A DNA stretch of 64,000 bases from Thermomonospora echinospora (lineage in GTDB: Bacteria > Actinomycetota > Actinomycetes > Streptosporangiales > Streptosporangiaceae): the NCBI RefSeq assembly GCF_900108175.1, contig NZ_FNVO01000005.1:1-64000 (forward strand), given 5' to 3'. A model generated the notes under the pieces. It saw nothing but the letters and a program-made list of their open reading frames with translations. It had not been told where the DNA came from and made no database searches. Each line of letters begins with the position of its first letter. Position 1 is the stretch's first letter. A program made the position numbers and the translations under genes. Positions 1 to 9,032 of the stretch are shown in pieces.

Positions 1-1
1 G

Positions 2-337
2 CGCCGGCTCACCCTCGTGCGGTCCGGCCGCAAGATCGGCGCCTGGACGGTGGCGGTGGGCGCCGCCAAGACGCCCACCCCGGCCGGACGCACGTTCCTG
101 CTCGGCCTGCTCAAGCCGTCCGACCCCAAGCCCAGCCCGCTGATCATGCCGGTGGGAGCGCACTCGGAGACGCTCGACACCTTCGGCGGCGGGCCCGGCA
201 CGGTCGCCTTCCACGGCTGGGCCGACGAGTCCGTCTTCGGCAGGGCCGTCACCCACGGCTGCGTCCGGGTGCCCGACGACGCGCTGACCCGGCTGTCGAA
301 GGTGCCGCTCGGCACCCCCGTCCTCATCACGGTCTAG
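2..337 (+). CDS. L,D-transpeptidase (YkuD domain), C-terminal part
   Basis: The reading frame is open from the window edge, so the N-terminus lies outside. The visible ~110 residues are the end of a YkuD catalytic domain. They carry the signature THGCVRVPDDAL, in which His and Cys are the catalytic pair, preceded by a glycine-rich stretch and a conserved AFHGW. These enzymes make 3-3 cross-links in peptidoglycan outside the membrane. The gene ends 33 bp before a secreted protein on the same strand. The family is clear; the size and any N-terminal Ig-like or signal region cannot be seen. Confidence 0.9.
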   Translation, partial: RRLTLVRSGRKIGAWTVAVGAAKTPTPAGRTFLLGLLKPSDPKPSPLIMPVGAHSETLDTFGGGPGTVAFHGWADESVFGRAVTHGCVRVPDDALTRLSKVPLGTPVLITV

Positions 338-370
338 CCCCCGTACCCCGAGCATTCTCGAAGGAGCGAC

Positions 371-1108
371 ATGCGTTCGATACATCTGACCAGATCCGCC
401 GTGCTCGCCGGCGTCATTGCGGCGCCCCTGGCCGTCGCGGCGGCACCGGCCTCCCACGCCGCCGCCGGCCACGGCTCGGCCTACGCCGTGTCCGCCGCCG
501 GACCGGTCGCCATCCCCGCCACCCCGGCGGTGACCTCCTCCGGCGCGCCGGCCCGCAGGAGCGTCGCCGAACTGTCCGGCAACCCGCTGGTGAGCGCCTC
601 GGTGCTGACGGCGGCCGCGGCGGCCGGGCGGGGCCGGGCCTCCGTCGCCGACCTGAGGATCGCCAGGGCCGCGCTGACCGCCGAGGCGGTCACCGTCAGG
701 TGCGAGAACGGCAGGGCCGTCGCCCACCTGGCCAACGCCGAGATCGCCGGCAGGCGGCTGCAGGCGAGCCCCGCGCCCAACAGCGGCGTCACGGTGTCGC
801 TGGACCGGGTCGGCAAGGTCTCGCTGACCCTCAACAAGCAGGTCCGCAACGCCGACGGCGGCCTGACCGTCACCGCGATCGCGCTCGCCCTGCCCCCCGT
901 GGCGGGCAGGTCCCAGACGATCAGCATCGCCTCCGTCACCTGCGGCCCGTCGGACGCGGCGCCGGCGCCCACCCACAGGCCCAGCACCCCGCCGGACGAC
1001 GCCCCGCCGCACGACATCCCGCCGAGCACGATGCCCTCGCCCAACACACACCTCCCGCAGGCGCCCGCACCCACCCCCGTGGCCAAGGACCTGCCGGTGA
1101 CCGGCTGA
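371..1108 (+). CDS. secreted Ala/Pro-rich protein ending in LPVTG without a membrane anchor
   Basis: A protein of 245 residues with an ATG start after an AAGGAG-like ribosome site. An N-terminal Arg plus hydrophobic Ala-rich segment ends near ASHAAAG, a typical signal peptide. The centre (about residues 105-200) resembles the actinobacterial choice-of-anchor-type secreted domain, with two conserved cysteines (VRCENG and VTCGPS). The C-terminus is Pro/Thr-rich and stops exactly at LPVTG. A sortase signal normally continues with a hydrophobic helix and Arg/Lys tail; here a TGA follows immediately, and a strong terminator lies 15 bp on, so no tail is available in any frame. It could be a decayed sortase substrate or a freely secreted protein. 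No enzymatic function is recognised. Confidence 0.8.
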   Translation: MRSIHLTRSAVLAGVIAAPLAVAAAPASHAAAGHGSAYAVSAAGPVAIPATPAVTSSGAPARRSVAELSGNPLVSASVLTAAAAAGRGRASVADLRIARAALTAEAVTVRCENGRAVAHLANAEIAGRRLQASPAPNSGVTVSLDRVGKVSLTLNKQVRNADGGLTVTAIALALPPVAGRSQTISIASVTCGPSDAAPAPTHRPSTPPDDAPPHDIPPSTMPSPNTHLPQAPAPTPVAKDLPVTG

Positions 1109-1122
1109 CCCCCTTGTGACGA

Positions 1123-1161
1123 GGGCGAGGCCCCGTGCGCTCCGCGCACGGGGCCTCGCCC
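1123..1161 (+). terminator. strong intrinsic hairpin terminator
   Basis: An 18-bp perfect stem (arms 1123-1140 and 1144-1161) with a 3-nt loop, followed by GTTTCT. It closes the transcription unit of the LPVTG protein. Confidence 0.85.
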
Positions 1162-1657
1162 GTTTCTCCGCGAAAACGACCCCGGTACCAGGCACGAGCC
1201 GGAACGTGTCCGGCGGGGAGATCGCCGGTGCCGAGGTGTCACGGCCCGGACACAGCGCCTGGTCGGCCTCGGCGGACAACCGGTCCCGCGGTTCGGCGGG
1301 CCGTACGCGACGAGCCGCTGCGAGGTGAGATCCCGCCGCCTGGAGGGTTCGGCCAGGGTGGCACTCCCCGGTTTCCGTGTCTCGGCGCGACGACGGAATG
1401 AGGACCGGACCGAACCCTCCGGGCGGCGGAGCAAAGGTGGCGGGACAGGTGGATCGCAGCGGAGCGTCGGCGAAGCGGGGGCCGGATGACCCGCACTCCG
1501 GAGAGCTGGGAGTCGTCCTCCCGGAGGAGGGCTCAGGCGATCGCGGCGGAACGCCGGTGCAATGAGATCATCGGGATCTGCTTGGGGGCCGGGGGCCGCC
1601 CCAGACTCCACGGACGACCCGTGCTTCAGGGATCTGGGGCGCCCCCGGACCGGGGGA
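1162..1657. other. about 500 bp without a gene
   Basis: I see no convincing coding sequence here; short open frames lack ribosome sites and family similarity. Near its right end an imperfect hairpin (arms about 1591-1604 and 1634-1646, G/C-rich) could terminate the minus-strand oxidoreductase gene that ends at 1658. It separates the cell-wall genes from the sugar locus. Confidence 0.5.
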
Positions 1658-2809
1658 TCAGGGTTCTACGGGTGACCAGCAGCCTTCGTCTGCGGCGCTG
1701 CGCTCGACCGCGTCGAGCACCCGCTGGACGCGGAGGCCGTCGGCGAACGAGGGCGTCGGGTCGGTGCCGGCGGCGATCGCCTCCAGGAAGTCCTTCACCT
1801 CGTGGGTGAACGTGTGCTCGTAGCCGAGACCGTGTCCCGGCGGCCACCAGGCCCCCGCGTACGGGTGGTCGGACTCGGTGACCAGGATGCGGCGGAAACC
1901 CGCCTCCTCGGCCGCGAGCGTGTGGTCGTGGAACCACAGTTCGTTCATCGCCTCGAAGTCGAACCAGAGGCTGCCCAGCGAGCCGTTCAGCTCGAAGCGC
2001 ATGGCGTTCTTGCGCCCCGCGGCGAACCGGGTCGCCTCGAAGGAGGCCATCGCGCCGCCCTCCAGGCGGCCGATGAACAGGGCCGCGTCGTCGACCGTGA
2101 CCTCGCCGACGCCGTCCTCCTCAGGCAGGGGACGTTCCTTGACGAAGGTCTCGGTCAGGCCGGACACGCCGGTCACCCGCTGCCCCGCGACGAACTGGAC
2201 GATGTCGATGATGTGCGCACCGATGTCGCCGAGCGCACCCGACCCCGCCTTGTCCCGCTGCAGCCGCCAGACCAGCGGATGCTCGGGATCGACGATCCAG
2301 TCCTGCAGGTACTGGGCACGGGCGTGGCGGATCTCGCCGAGCCGTCCCGCCGCAACGAGGTCCCGGGCCAGAGCGACCGCGGGCACCCGCCGGTAGTTGA
2401 AGGCGACCATGCTGCGGACCCCGCGGGCCGCGGCGTCCCGGGCGGCCTCCGTCATGGCCTCCGCCTCGGCGACCGTGTTGGCCAGCGGCTTTTCGCACAG
2501 CACGTGCTTGCCGGCCTGGAGCGCCGCGATGGCGATCTCGGCGTGCGAGTCACCCGGCGTGCAGATGTCGATGATGTGCACGTCGTCGCGGCGCAGCAGC
2601 GCCTTCCAGTCCGTCTCGGCGTGCGCCCAGCCCATCTCGGCCGCGGCAGCGTCGACGCGCTGCCGCGACCGGCCGCAAAGGACCGTCATCTCAGGCCGCA
2701 CCGGCAGGTCGAAGAACGCCCCCACGCTACGCCACGCCTGCGAGTGCACCCGGCCCATGAAGGCGTGGCCGACCATGCCGACCCCGAGTGTGGGCCTGTT
2801 GTCCTCCAC
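1658..2809 (-). CDS. Gfo/Idh/MocA family NAD(P)-dependent sugar oxidoreductase
   Basis: About 383 residues. The N-terminal Rossmann fold begins GVGMVGHAFMGRVHSQAW, with the dinucleotide motif slightly relaxed (GMVGHAFMG). The conserved CEKPLA motif carries the catalytic-type Lys, and the C-terminal GFO_IDH_MocA domain includes GDIGAHIIDIVQFV. I chose the GTG at 2809: it follows a GGGAG site and lies just after the upstream stop, whereas the earlier TTG at 2833 would overlap that gene. It is the last gene of the transporter operon and probably oxidises (or reduces) the imported sugar or cyclitol in the cytoplasm. The exact substrate cannot be read from the sequence. Confidence 0.9.
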   Translation of the reverse strand: MEDNRPTLGVGMVGHAFMGRVHSQAWRSVGAFFDLPVRPEMTVLCGRSRQRVDAAAAEMGWAHAETDWKALLRRDDVHIIDICTPGDSHAEIAIAALQAGKHVLCEKPLANTVAEAEAMTEAARDAAARGVRSMVAFNYRRVPAVALARDLVAAGRLGEIRHARAQYLQDWIVDPEHPLVWRLQRDKAGSGALGDIGAHIIDIVQFVAGQRVTGVSGLTETFVKERPLPEEDGVGEVTVDDAALFIGRLEGGAMASFEATRFAAGRKNAMRFELNGSLGSLWFDFEAMNELWFHDHTLAAEEAGFRRILVTESDHPYAGAWWPPGHGLGYEHTFTHEVKDFLEAIAAGTDPTPSFADGLRVQRVLDAVERSAADEGCWSPVEP

Positions 2810-2822
2810 AGATCTGCTCCCG

Positions 2823-3872
2823 TCAGGACTCAAAGCCGAGCGGCAGGTACTGGTCCACGTTGTCCTTGGTGATGGTCTCCGAGGCCAGGGTGATGGACTG
2901 CGGAACCTGCTTTTCCACCAGGTCGGCCATGCCCTTGCCCTGCGCGATCAACCGGGCCAGCTTGATGGCCGAGGAGGCCATGGACGGGCTGTAGGTGACG
3001 GTGGCCTCCAGCACCCCGCCGTTCTTGATCTCGCGCATGGCGTTGGCCGACCCGGCACCGCCGACCATGAAGAACTCGTTGCGGTTGGCCTGCTTGATCG
3101 CCGCCAGCACACCCACACCCTGGTCATCATCGTGGTTCCACAACGCGTCGATCTTCTTGTGCGCCTGCAGCAGGTTGCCCGCCACCTCGTTGCCCGACTC
3201 CACCGTGAACTGGGCGTCCTGCTGCGCGGTCACCTCGAAACCGTAGGTCTTCAGCGCGTCGGCGAAGCCCTTGCTGCGGTCCTGGGTCAACGGCAGCGTC
3301 GCGATCCCCTGGATCTCCAAGATCACCGGCTTGGCGACACCCTTGTCCTTGAGCTTCTTGCCGATGTAGTGCCCGGCGGCCACCCCCATGCCGTAGTTGT
3401 CGCCGCCCACCCACGTCCGGTACGACAGCTTGTCGGGGAACACCCGGTCCAGGTTGACCACCGGAATACCGGCATCCATCGCCTTACGCGCCACCTGGTT
3501 GAGCTGCTGACCATCATTGGGCAGGATCACCAACGCACCGACCTTCTGCGCGATCAGCGACTCCACCGCCGAGATCTGCTGGTTGATGTCATTGGTCGGC
3601 TCCACCGGCTTGAAATCCACATCCGAGTACTGCTTGGCCTGCGCCTCGGCATTCTTGGCGATCGCCGCGATCCAACCATGGTCGGCGGCCGGAGCCGAAA
3701 AACCAATGGTGACCTTCGTACCGGGCTTGTCATTGTCCCCACCGGTGGAGACGCTCTGCTGGTTGGTGTTGCCGGTCTCCTCGGAGTTGCTCGTGCAGGC
3801 CGTGGCGAGCACTCCCGCTCCCACGAGCGATCCGGTGAGCAGGAAGCGGCGGCGGCCGACGTTGCTGGTCAT
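2823..3872 (-). CDS. sugar ABC transporter substrate-binding lipoprotein (periplasmic-binding protein type 1, ribose class)
   Basis: 349 residues. The start at 3872 has a GGGAG site 8 bp upstream. The N-terminus has RRRFLLTGSLVGAGVLATAC, so Cys26 is a lipobox cysteine; the RRRFLL could also engage Tat. The mature part has the PBP-like fold of RbsB/XylF proteins: TIGFSAPAADHGW, two ILPND-type motifs (VILPNDGQQL), NLDRVFPD and the hinge WNHDDDQGVGV. It binds the sugar outside the membrane and delivers it to the adjacent permease. It is second from the end of an operon with permease, ATPase and oxidoreductase. Confidence 0.93.
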   Translation of the reverse strand: MTSNVGRRRFLLTGSLVGAGVLATACTSNSEETGNTNQQSVSTGGDNDKPGTKVTIGFSAPAADHGWIAAIAKNAEAQAKQYSDVDFKPVEPTNDINQQISAVESLIAQKVGALVILPNDGQQLNQVARKAMDAGIPVVNLDRVFPDKLSYRTWVGGDNYGMGVAAGHYIGKKLKDKGVAKPVILEIQGIATLPLTQDRSKGFADALKTYGFEVTAQQDAQFTVESGNEVAGNLLQAHKKIDALWNHDDDQGVGVLAAIKQANRNEFFMVGGAGSANAMREIKNGGVLEATVTYSPSMASSAIKLARLIAQGKGMADLVEKQVPQSITLASETITKDNVDQYLPLGFES

Positions 3873-3895
3873 GATGTTCTCCCAGGGGGGTGGAA

Positions 3896-4909
3896 TCAGG
3901 AGCTGCTTCGCAGGCTGCGGCGCTGCAGGAGCACCGCGGCCACGATGATGAGTCCCTTGGCGATGAGCTGGTCGCTGGTGTTGAGACCGTTGAGGATGAA
4001 CAGGTTGGTGATCACGGTGAAGATCAGCAGACCGAGGATGGAGCCGATGATGGTGCCCCGCCCGCCGGTCAGCAGGGTGCCACCGATGATGACGGCGGCG
4101 ATGGCGTCCAGTTCGTACAGGTTGCCGTGGGTGGAGGAACCTGTCGTGGTCCTGGCCATGATGAGGATCGCGGCGATGCCGCAGCACACTCCGGACAGCG
4201 TGTAGAGCAGCATCGTGTGCCGCCGTACGTCGATGCCGGCCAGCCGGGCGGCCTCGGGGTTGCCGCCGACCGCGAAGGTGCGGCGGCCGAACGTGGTGCG
4301 GTTGAGCAGCACCCAGCCGGCCGCCACGACCGCGGCGAAGATGTAGACGAGCAGGGGCAGGCCCAGCACCTTCGTGGTGGACAGCGCCATGATCGCGTCG
4401 TTCTCGGGGCGGACCAGCTGGGTGCGCCGGTCCGACATCCGCTGTGCCAGGCCGCCGGCCGCCACCATCATCGCCAGCGTGGCGATGAAGGGGACCATCC
4501 GGCCGTAGGAGATGAGGAAGCCGTTCAGCGCGCCCGCCCCGGCGCCGACCAGGATCGCGCACAGCGCCATCACCACCGGCCCATAGGACTGGGTGGCCAC
4601 CGTGGTCGCCCACACCGAGGCCAGCGCCATGATCGCGCCCACCGACAGGTCGATGCCGCCACCGATGATCACAAAGGTCATGCCGACCGTGATCACCCCG
4701 ATGGTGGCCGCCAGCGCCAGCACGCTGACCAGGTTGGACGAGGTGGCGAAGTTGTCGGGCTGGGTGACCAGCCCGACGATGGCCAGCAGCACCAGGGCCG
4801 CGACCAGCCCCAGGTGCCGCGCCCCGCCGAGGCCGCGGACCGACCGGGACGATGCCGGCGCCGGCGCCTTGCCCGCCGGCTCCGCCGACAACGTGCGCGT
4901 GTCGTTCAC
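3896..4909 (-). CDS. sugar ABC transporter permease (RbsC/BPD_transp_2 type)
   Basis: 337 residues with a GTG start and about ten hydrophobic segments. Family signatures include VIIGGGIDLSVGAIMAL (residues about 80-96), VGGNPEAARLAGIDV and VIIGGTLLTGGRGTIIGSILG. Membrane channel of the ribose-class importer. Its start overlaps the stop of the ATPase gene by GTGA, so the two are translationally coupled. Confidence 0.95.
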   Translation of the reverse strand: MNDTRTLSAEPAGKAPAPASSRSVRGLGGARHLGLVAALVLLAIVGLVTQPDNFATSSNLVSVLALAATIGVITVGMTFVIIGGGIDLSVGAIMALASVWATTVATQSYGPVVMALCAILVGAGAGALNGFLISYGRMVPFIATLAMMVAAGGLAQRMSDRRTQLVRPENDAIMALSTTKVLGLPLLVYIFAAVVAAGWVLLNRTTFGRRTFAVGGNPEAARLAGIDVRRHTMLLYTLSGVCCGIAAILIMARTTTGSSTHGNLYELDAIAAVIIGGTLLTGGRGTIIGSILGLLIFTVITNLFILNGLNTSDQLIAKGLIIVAAVLLQRRSLRSSS

Positions 4910-6417
4910 AGCGCGCTCCCCTCCATGATCATGTCAAGAACCCGGTGTTCGTCGAGGTCACGGGCATCGGACTGGTGGACGGCCCGGCCTTCGCGGATCA
5001 CCAGCACCCGGTCGGCCAGGCCGAGCACCTCCGGCAGCTCGCTGGAGACCAGCAGCACGCCGATGCCCTCGTCGGCCAGCCGCCGGATCACCGCGTACAG
5101 GTCGGCCCGCGCCCCCACGTCCACACCGCGGGTCGGCTCGTCCAGCAGCAGCAACTTGCGCCGGTTGACCAGCCAGCGGGCCAGCACGGCCTTCTGCTGG
5201 TTGCCGCCGGACAGCGTCCTGATCGGCCGGCTCGGGTCGGCCGGCCGCAGGTCCAGCTCGTCGATCTGCGCCTTGGCGTCGGCCAGTTCGCGCTTGCGGT
5301 CCAGCCAGCCGAGCCTGGAGTAGAGGCCGAGGCCGCTCAGGGTGATGTTGCCGGCCACGCTCTGGTCCATCAGCAGCGCCTGGGCCTTGCGCTCCTCGGG
5401 CGCCAGCCCGATTCCCAGCCGTACGGCCGAGGAGATGCCCCGTACCGGGGCGCCGTTGAGCTCGATCCGGCCGGAGCAGCCGCGCGCCCCGTACACCGCC
5501 TCCAGGATCTCCGAGCGACCGGAGCCGACCAGCCCGGCCAGCCCGACGATCTCACCCTCGCGGACGCTGAAGGAGACGTCGGTGACCACGCCGGGGACGG
5601 TCAGGCCCTCGACGCGCAGTACCTCGGGCCGGCCGTCGTGGCTGCCGGGGGCCGGGCGCTCGGGGAAGACGTTCTCCATGTCGCGGCCCGTCATCAGCGA
5701 GATGATCTCGCGGGTCGGGGTCTCGCGGGCCGGCAGGCCGACGGCGACCGTCCGGCCGTCCTTGAGCACGGTGATCCGGTCGCCGATCTCGCGGATCTCC
5801 TCCAGCCGGTGCGAGATGTAGACGACCGCGACCCCGGCGGCGGTCAGCTCCCGCACGATCCGGAACAGGTTGTCCACCTCGTCGTGGGCCAGCGCCGCCG
5901 ACGGCTCGTCCATCACGATCAGCCGGGTGTCGTGGGACAGCGCCCGGGCCATGCTGACCACCTGCTTGCCCGCGGGCGGCAGCGTGCCCACCTCGGTGGT
6001 CGGCGCGATCTCGCCGTGGCCGAGCCGGCCCAGCAGTTCGGCCGCCGCCCGGTTGGTGTCCCCGGTGCGGGTGAAGCCGAAGGCCGCCTTCTCGTGGCCG
6101 AGGAAGATGTTGTCGGCCACGCTCAGCCCGTCCACCAGGTCCAGCTCCTGGTAGATGGTGGAGATGCCGAGCTTGATGGCGGCGATCGGCCCGGTCAGCC
6201 GCACCTCCTGGCCGGCGAAGGTGATGGTGCCCTCGTCCGGCTGGTGCGCTCCGGCCAGCGTCTTGATGAGCGTGGACTTGCCCGCGCCGTTCTGGCCGAG
6301 CAGGCAGTGCACCTCACCCGCCCGTACCTCCAGGTCCACGCCGTCCAGCGCGCGGACGCCGGGGAACTGCTTGACGATGCCCCGCATGACAAGCAACGGA
6401 TCCCTCATGTCCTGCAT
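4906..6417 (-). CDS. sugar ABC transporter ATPase with two nucleotide-binding domains (RbsA type)
   Basis: About 503 residues. The first half has Walker A GQNGAGKST, a signature region PPAGKQVVSMARAL (LSGGQ is replaced by LPPAG, as is common in this family) and Walker B LIVMDEPSAAL. The second half has the degenerate GLVGSGRSE Walker A, LSGGNQQKAVLARWL and LLLDEPTRGVDVG. These tandem halves are typical of RbsA/XylG ATPases. The start could be ATG 6417 or ATG 6408; neither has a strong ribosome site. First gene of the minus-strand operon. Confidence 0.94.
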   Translation of the reverse strand: MQDMRDPLLVMRGIVKQFPGVRALDGVDLEVRAGEVHCLLGQNGAGKSTLIKTLAGAHQPDEGTITFAGQEVRLTGPIAAIKLGISTIYQELDLVDGLSVADNIFLGHEKAAFGFTRTGDTNRAAAELLGRLGHGEIAPTTEVGTLPPAGKQVVSMARALSHDTRLIVMDEPSAALAHDEVDNLFRIVRELTAAGVAVVYISHRLEEIREIGDRITVLKDGRTVAVGLPARETPTREIISLMTGRDMENVFPERPAPGSHDGRPEVLRVEGLTVPGVVTDVSFSVREGEIVGLAGLVGSGRSEILEAVYGARGCSGRIELNGAPVRGISSAVRLGIGLAPEERKAQALLMDQSVAGNITLSGLGLYSRLGWLDRKRELADAKAQIDELDLRPADPSRPIRTLSGGNQQKAVLARWLVNRRKLLLLDEPTRGVDVGARADLYAVIRRLADEGIGVLLVSSELPEVLGLADRVLVIREGRAVHQSDARDLDEHRVLDMIMEGSAL

Positions 6418-6491
6418 GTTTCGGGACGATAGGCGCGACTTATGATTCCTGTCAACGGAAGTCCGTCGATGATCAGAGTAAAGTGAGCTGC
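6418..6491. promoter_or_regulatory. divergent promoter/operator region between transporter operon and ROK regulator
   Basis: This 74-bp gap is locally AT-richer than its surroundings and carries a perfect inverted repeat ACGGAAGTCCGT at 6455-6466 (5-bp arms). Just after it, at 6468-6475, is an ATGATCAG with the palindrome TGATCA. ROK repressors usually bind palindromes in the divergent promoter of the operon they control, so this is the natural operator. Binding is an inference. Confidence 0.5.
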
Positions 6492-7667
6492 ATGCCAAGT
6501 GAAGCCAACGGTCAGAGCATCGGCGCGGGAGCGCTGCTCGCGATCCTCCGAGACGGTCAGGCCCGCACCCGGGCGGAGCTGGCACAACTCACCGGACTGG
6601 CCCGATCCACGGTGTCGCAGCGGCTCGACGCCCTGATGAGCCACCGCTGGGTGGTGACCACCGAGGACGCGATCTCCTCCGGCGGCCGGCCCGCCGCCGC
6701 GTTCGCCTTCAACGAGAACGTACGGGTCGTGCTCGCGGCCGACCTGGGCGCCACGCACGCCCGGCTGGCCGTCATCGACCTCGGCATGAGCGTGCTCGCC
6801 GAGCGGGCCGAGGAACTGCCCATCGACCGGGGGCCCGAGGCCACGCTGGACTGGCTGGTCGCCGCCTTCCAGGAGATGCTGGCCGAGACCGGCCGCGACC
6901 AGACGCAGGTGTGCGGGGTCGGGGTCGGCCTGCCGGGGCCGGTCGAGCACGCCTCCGGCCGGCCGGTGAACCCGCCGATCATGCCCGGCTGGGACGACTT
7001 CCCGGTGCCCGAGTGGCTCGGGGAGCGCCTGGGCGCCCCCGTCCTGGTCGACAACGACGTCAACATCATGGCCCTCGGCGAGCACTGGGCCGCCGGGCCG
7101 GAGGTCGACCACCTGATCTTCATCAAGATCGGCACGGGCATCGGCTGCGGGATCATCTCCGACCGCAGGCTGCACCGCGGCGCGCAGGGCGCCGCCGGCG
7201 ACGTCGGCCACATCCGGGTCCCCTCGTCGGACGCGCTGTGCCGGTGCGGCAACATCGGCTGCCTGGAGGCGGTCGCCAGCGGGGCGTCGATGGCGGCGGC
7301 GCTGCGCGCCGCGGGGGTCGAAGCCCAGGGCAGCCGCGACGTGGTGGCGCTGATGCGCGCCGGGGACACCCGGGCCGCACGGCTCATCCGGCAGGCGGGC
7401 CGCGAGGTCGGCGGCGTGATGGCCTCGATCGTGAACTTCTTCAACCCGTCGGTCATCGTGCTCGGCGGCGACATCGCCGAGGCCGGCGAGCAGGTGCTGG
7501 CGGGGGTGCGGGAGACCATCTACAGCCGGTCACTGCCGCTGGCCACCCAGCACCTGACCATCCGGGCCAGCGAGTTGGGCGACCGGGCGGGCGTCATCGG
7601 CGCCGCCGTCATGATCGTCGAGTACGTGCTCGCGCCGGAGACCATCGACCAGACGGTCACCGGTTGA
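6492..7667 (+). CDS. ROK family transcriptional repressor
   Basis: 391 residues from ATG 6492 (a GTG at 6483 is an alternative). The N-terminal winged helix-turn-helix spans about residues 15-60 (ARTRAELAQLTGLARSTVSQ). Then comes the actin-like ROK domain with the ATP-site DLGATHARL, the sugar-binding region LVDNDVNIMALGEHW, and GTGIGCGI. The zinc/structural motif CRCGNIGCLEA follows the conserved GHIRV histidine. It probably senses the imported sugar and represses the divergent ABC operon and perhaps the downstream isomerase and dehydrogenase genes. Because the kinase motifs are intact, sugar kinase activity is not excluded. Confidence 0.93.
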   Translation: MPSEANGQSIGAGALLAILRDGQARTRAELAQLTGLARSTVSQRLDALMSHRWVVTTEDAISSGGRPAAAFAFNENVRVVLAADLGATHARLAVIDLGMSVLAERAEELPIDRGPEATLDWLVAAFQEMLAETGRDQTQVCGVGVGLPGPVEHASGRPVNPPIMPGWDDFPVPEWLGERLGAPVLVDNDVNIMALGEHWAAGPEVDHLIFIKIGTGIGCGIISDRRLHRGAQGAAGDVGHIRVPSSDALCRCGNIGCLEAVASGASMAAALRAAGVEAQGSRDVVALMRAGDTRAARLIRQAGREVGGVMASIVNFFNPSVIVLGGDIAEAGEQVLAGVRETIYSRSLPLATQHLTIRASELGDRAGVIGAAVMIVEYVLAPETIDQTVTG

Positions 7668-7683
7668 CCCCATTGACCCCATC

Positions 7684-7710
7684 ACGCCCACGCAGTAACA
7701 ATGTGGGCGT
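7684..7710 (+). terminator. possible weak hairpin terminator after the ROK gene
   Basis: An 8-bp perfect stem ACGCCCAC/GTGGGCGT with an 11-nt loop, without a T-run. It lies in the 137-bp gap before the exported isomerase gene; this gap otherwise shows no gene. Confidence 0.35.
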
Positions 7711-7804
7711 CTCAGGCTCAACGGCGGTGGCACGCCCGACGGGACTGGACCTCGAATCATTGTGACGCGGTCGGCGCACGCGTCCCACCAGAAGGGATAC
7801 GTGC

Positions 7805-8938
7805 GTGAAGTTCCGTCATGCACAAGAAGAGCCGAACCCGCAGGACGAGGCACTGCGTCGTGGGCTGGGCCTGAGCCGTCGTCAGCTGCTGGCGGCCACC
7901 ACCGGTATCGCCGCCGCCGCGGTGGCGGTCCCCGCGCTGCCCGGCCGGGCAGCAGCCACCGAGACCCCGCTGATCCGCGACAGCAAGCGCGGCATCATCC
8001 TCTACACGGTCCGGGACGCGATCTCGCGTGACCCGCGGACCACCAACCTGCCGTCGGGCTTCCGCCAGGTGTTCGAGGCGCTCAGCAAGATCGGCTTCGA
8101 GCGGGTCGAGTTCGCCGGCTACACCCAGCACGCCGCCTCCGAGGGCGGGGCCAACCTGGAGACCGTCGAGGGCGCCCGGCTGCTGCGCAGCTGGCTCGAC
8201 GACAACGGGCTGCGGGCCGAGGGCAACCACGGCTTCATCCCCAGCTCCTGGCCGCTGTCGCAGAGCGACCTGGACCGTTTCAAGCGGACCCTGGAGATCG
8301 CCAACATCCTGGGCCTGGACCACATGGGCACCGGCAGCGACCCCACCAACAGCGCCTACAAGGCCGACTGGGACGTGGCGGCCGAGAAGTGGAACAAGCT
8401 CGGCGAGATCGCCCGGGCGGCCGGCTACACCAAGCTGTACACCCACAACCACGACGCGGCCTACAACTTCCTGCTCGACAGCGGACCGCTGGACGCGCAG
8501 GGCCGGCCGACCCGCTCCTCGGGCATCCGCCGGCTGGAGTACTTCCTCCAGATCACCGACCCCAAGTACGTCTACCTGGAGCTGGACATCTACTGGGCGC
8601 ACGTGGCCCAGTACAAGTTCAAGACCTACACCGCGCCCGACGGCTCGGTGCAGACGAAGATCTTCGACCCGCTGGCGGTCGTCAAGCCGAACGAGCGGCG
8701 GTTCCCGCTGTTCCACGCCAAGGACGGCAAGCTGAACCCGGCCAACGGCAACGGCTACGACATGGTGCCGTTCGGCACCGGCGACATCGACTACGCCCGC
8801 TTCTTCGGGTCGCTGGAGAGCCAGCACCACTACCCGATGTACGAGCAGGACAACGCGCCGGGCGGCACCGCCAACCCGGCCCAGTCCCTGCAGTTCGCGG
8901 AGCTGAGCTACAAGAACCTGTCGGATCTGCGCGCTTAG
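7805..8938 (+). CDS. Tat-exported sugar phosphate isomerase/epimerase-like TIM-barrel protein
   Basis: 377 residues from a GTG start behind GAAGGGA. A twin-arginine signal is visible: LSRRQLLAATTG followed by an Ala-rich hydrophobic segment ending near GRAAA. The mature part is an AP-endonuclease-2-like TIM barrel with likely metal ligands in THNHDAAYN, LELDIYWAH, FHAKD and MYEQDN. Exporting such a barrel suggests action on a free (not phosphorylated) sugar outside the cell, in step with the secreted dehydrogenase-like protein encoded next. The substrate is unknown. Confidence 0.85.
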   Translation: MKFRHAQEEPNPQDEALRRGLGLSRRQLLAATTGIAAAAVAVPALPGRAAATETPLIRDSKRGIILYTVRDAISRDPRTTNLPSGFRQVFEALSKIGFERVEFAGYTQHAASEGGANLETVEGARLLRSWLDDNGLRAEGNHGFIPSSWPLSQSDLDRFKRTLEIANILGLDHMGTGSDPTNSAYKADWDVAAEKWNKLGEIARAAGYTKLYTHNHDAAYNFLLDSGPLDAQGRPTRSSGIRRLEYFLQITDPKYVYLELDIYWAHVAQYKFKTYTAPDGSVQTKIFDPLAVVKPNERRFPLFHAKDGKLNPANGNGYDMVPFGTGDIDYARFFGSLESQHHYPMYEQDNAPGGTANPAQSLQFAELSYKNLSDLRA

Positions 8939-8945
8939 GACACAA

Positions 8946-9000
8946 AACCGGGCCGTTACGCGGTCCTGCCGTGGCAGCGGCAGACGTAGCGGCCCGGGTT
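8946..9000 (+). terminator. hairpin terminator
   Basis: A long stem with one bulge and one G-U pair (arms about 8946-8960 and 8986-9000), enclosing a second small hairpin CTGCCGTGGCAG. It separates the exported isomerase gene from the secreted dehydrogenase gene, although some read-through is likely. Confidence 0.5.
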
Positions 9001-9032
9001 CCTGACACCCCCCTTATTAGGAGCATCATCCA

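Noticed and set aside
2397-4205. About 600-codon plus-strand frame opposite the substrate-binding protein and permease
   Set aside because: Antisense shadow of real transporter genes; composition is His/Arg/Val-rich nonsense.
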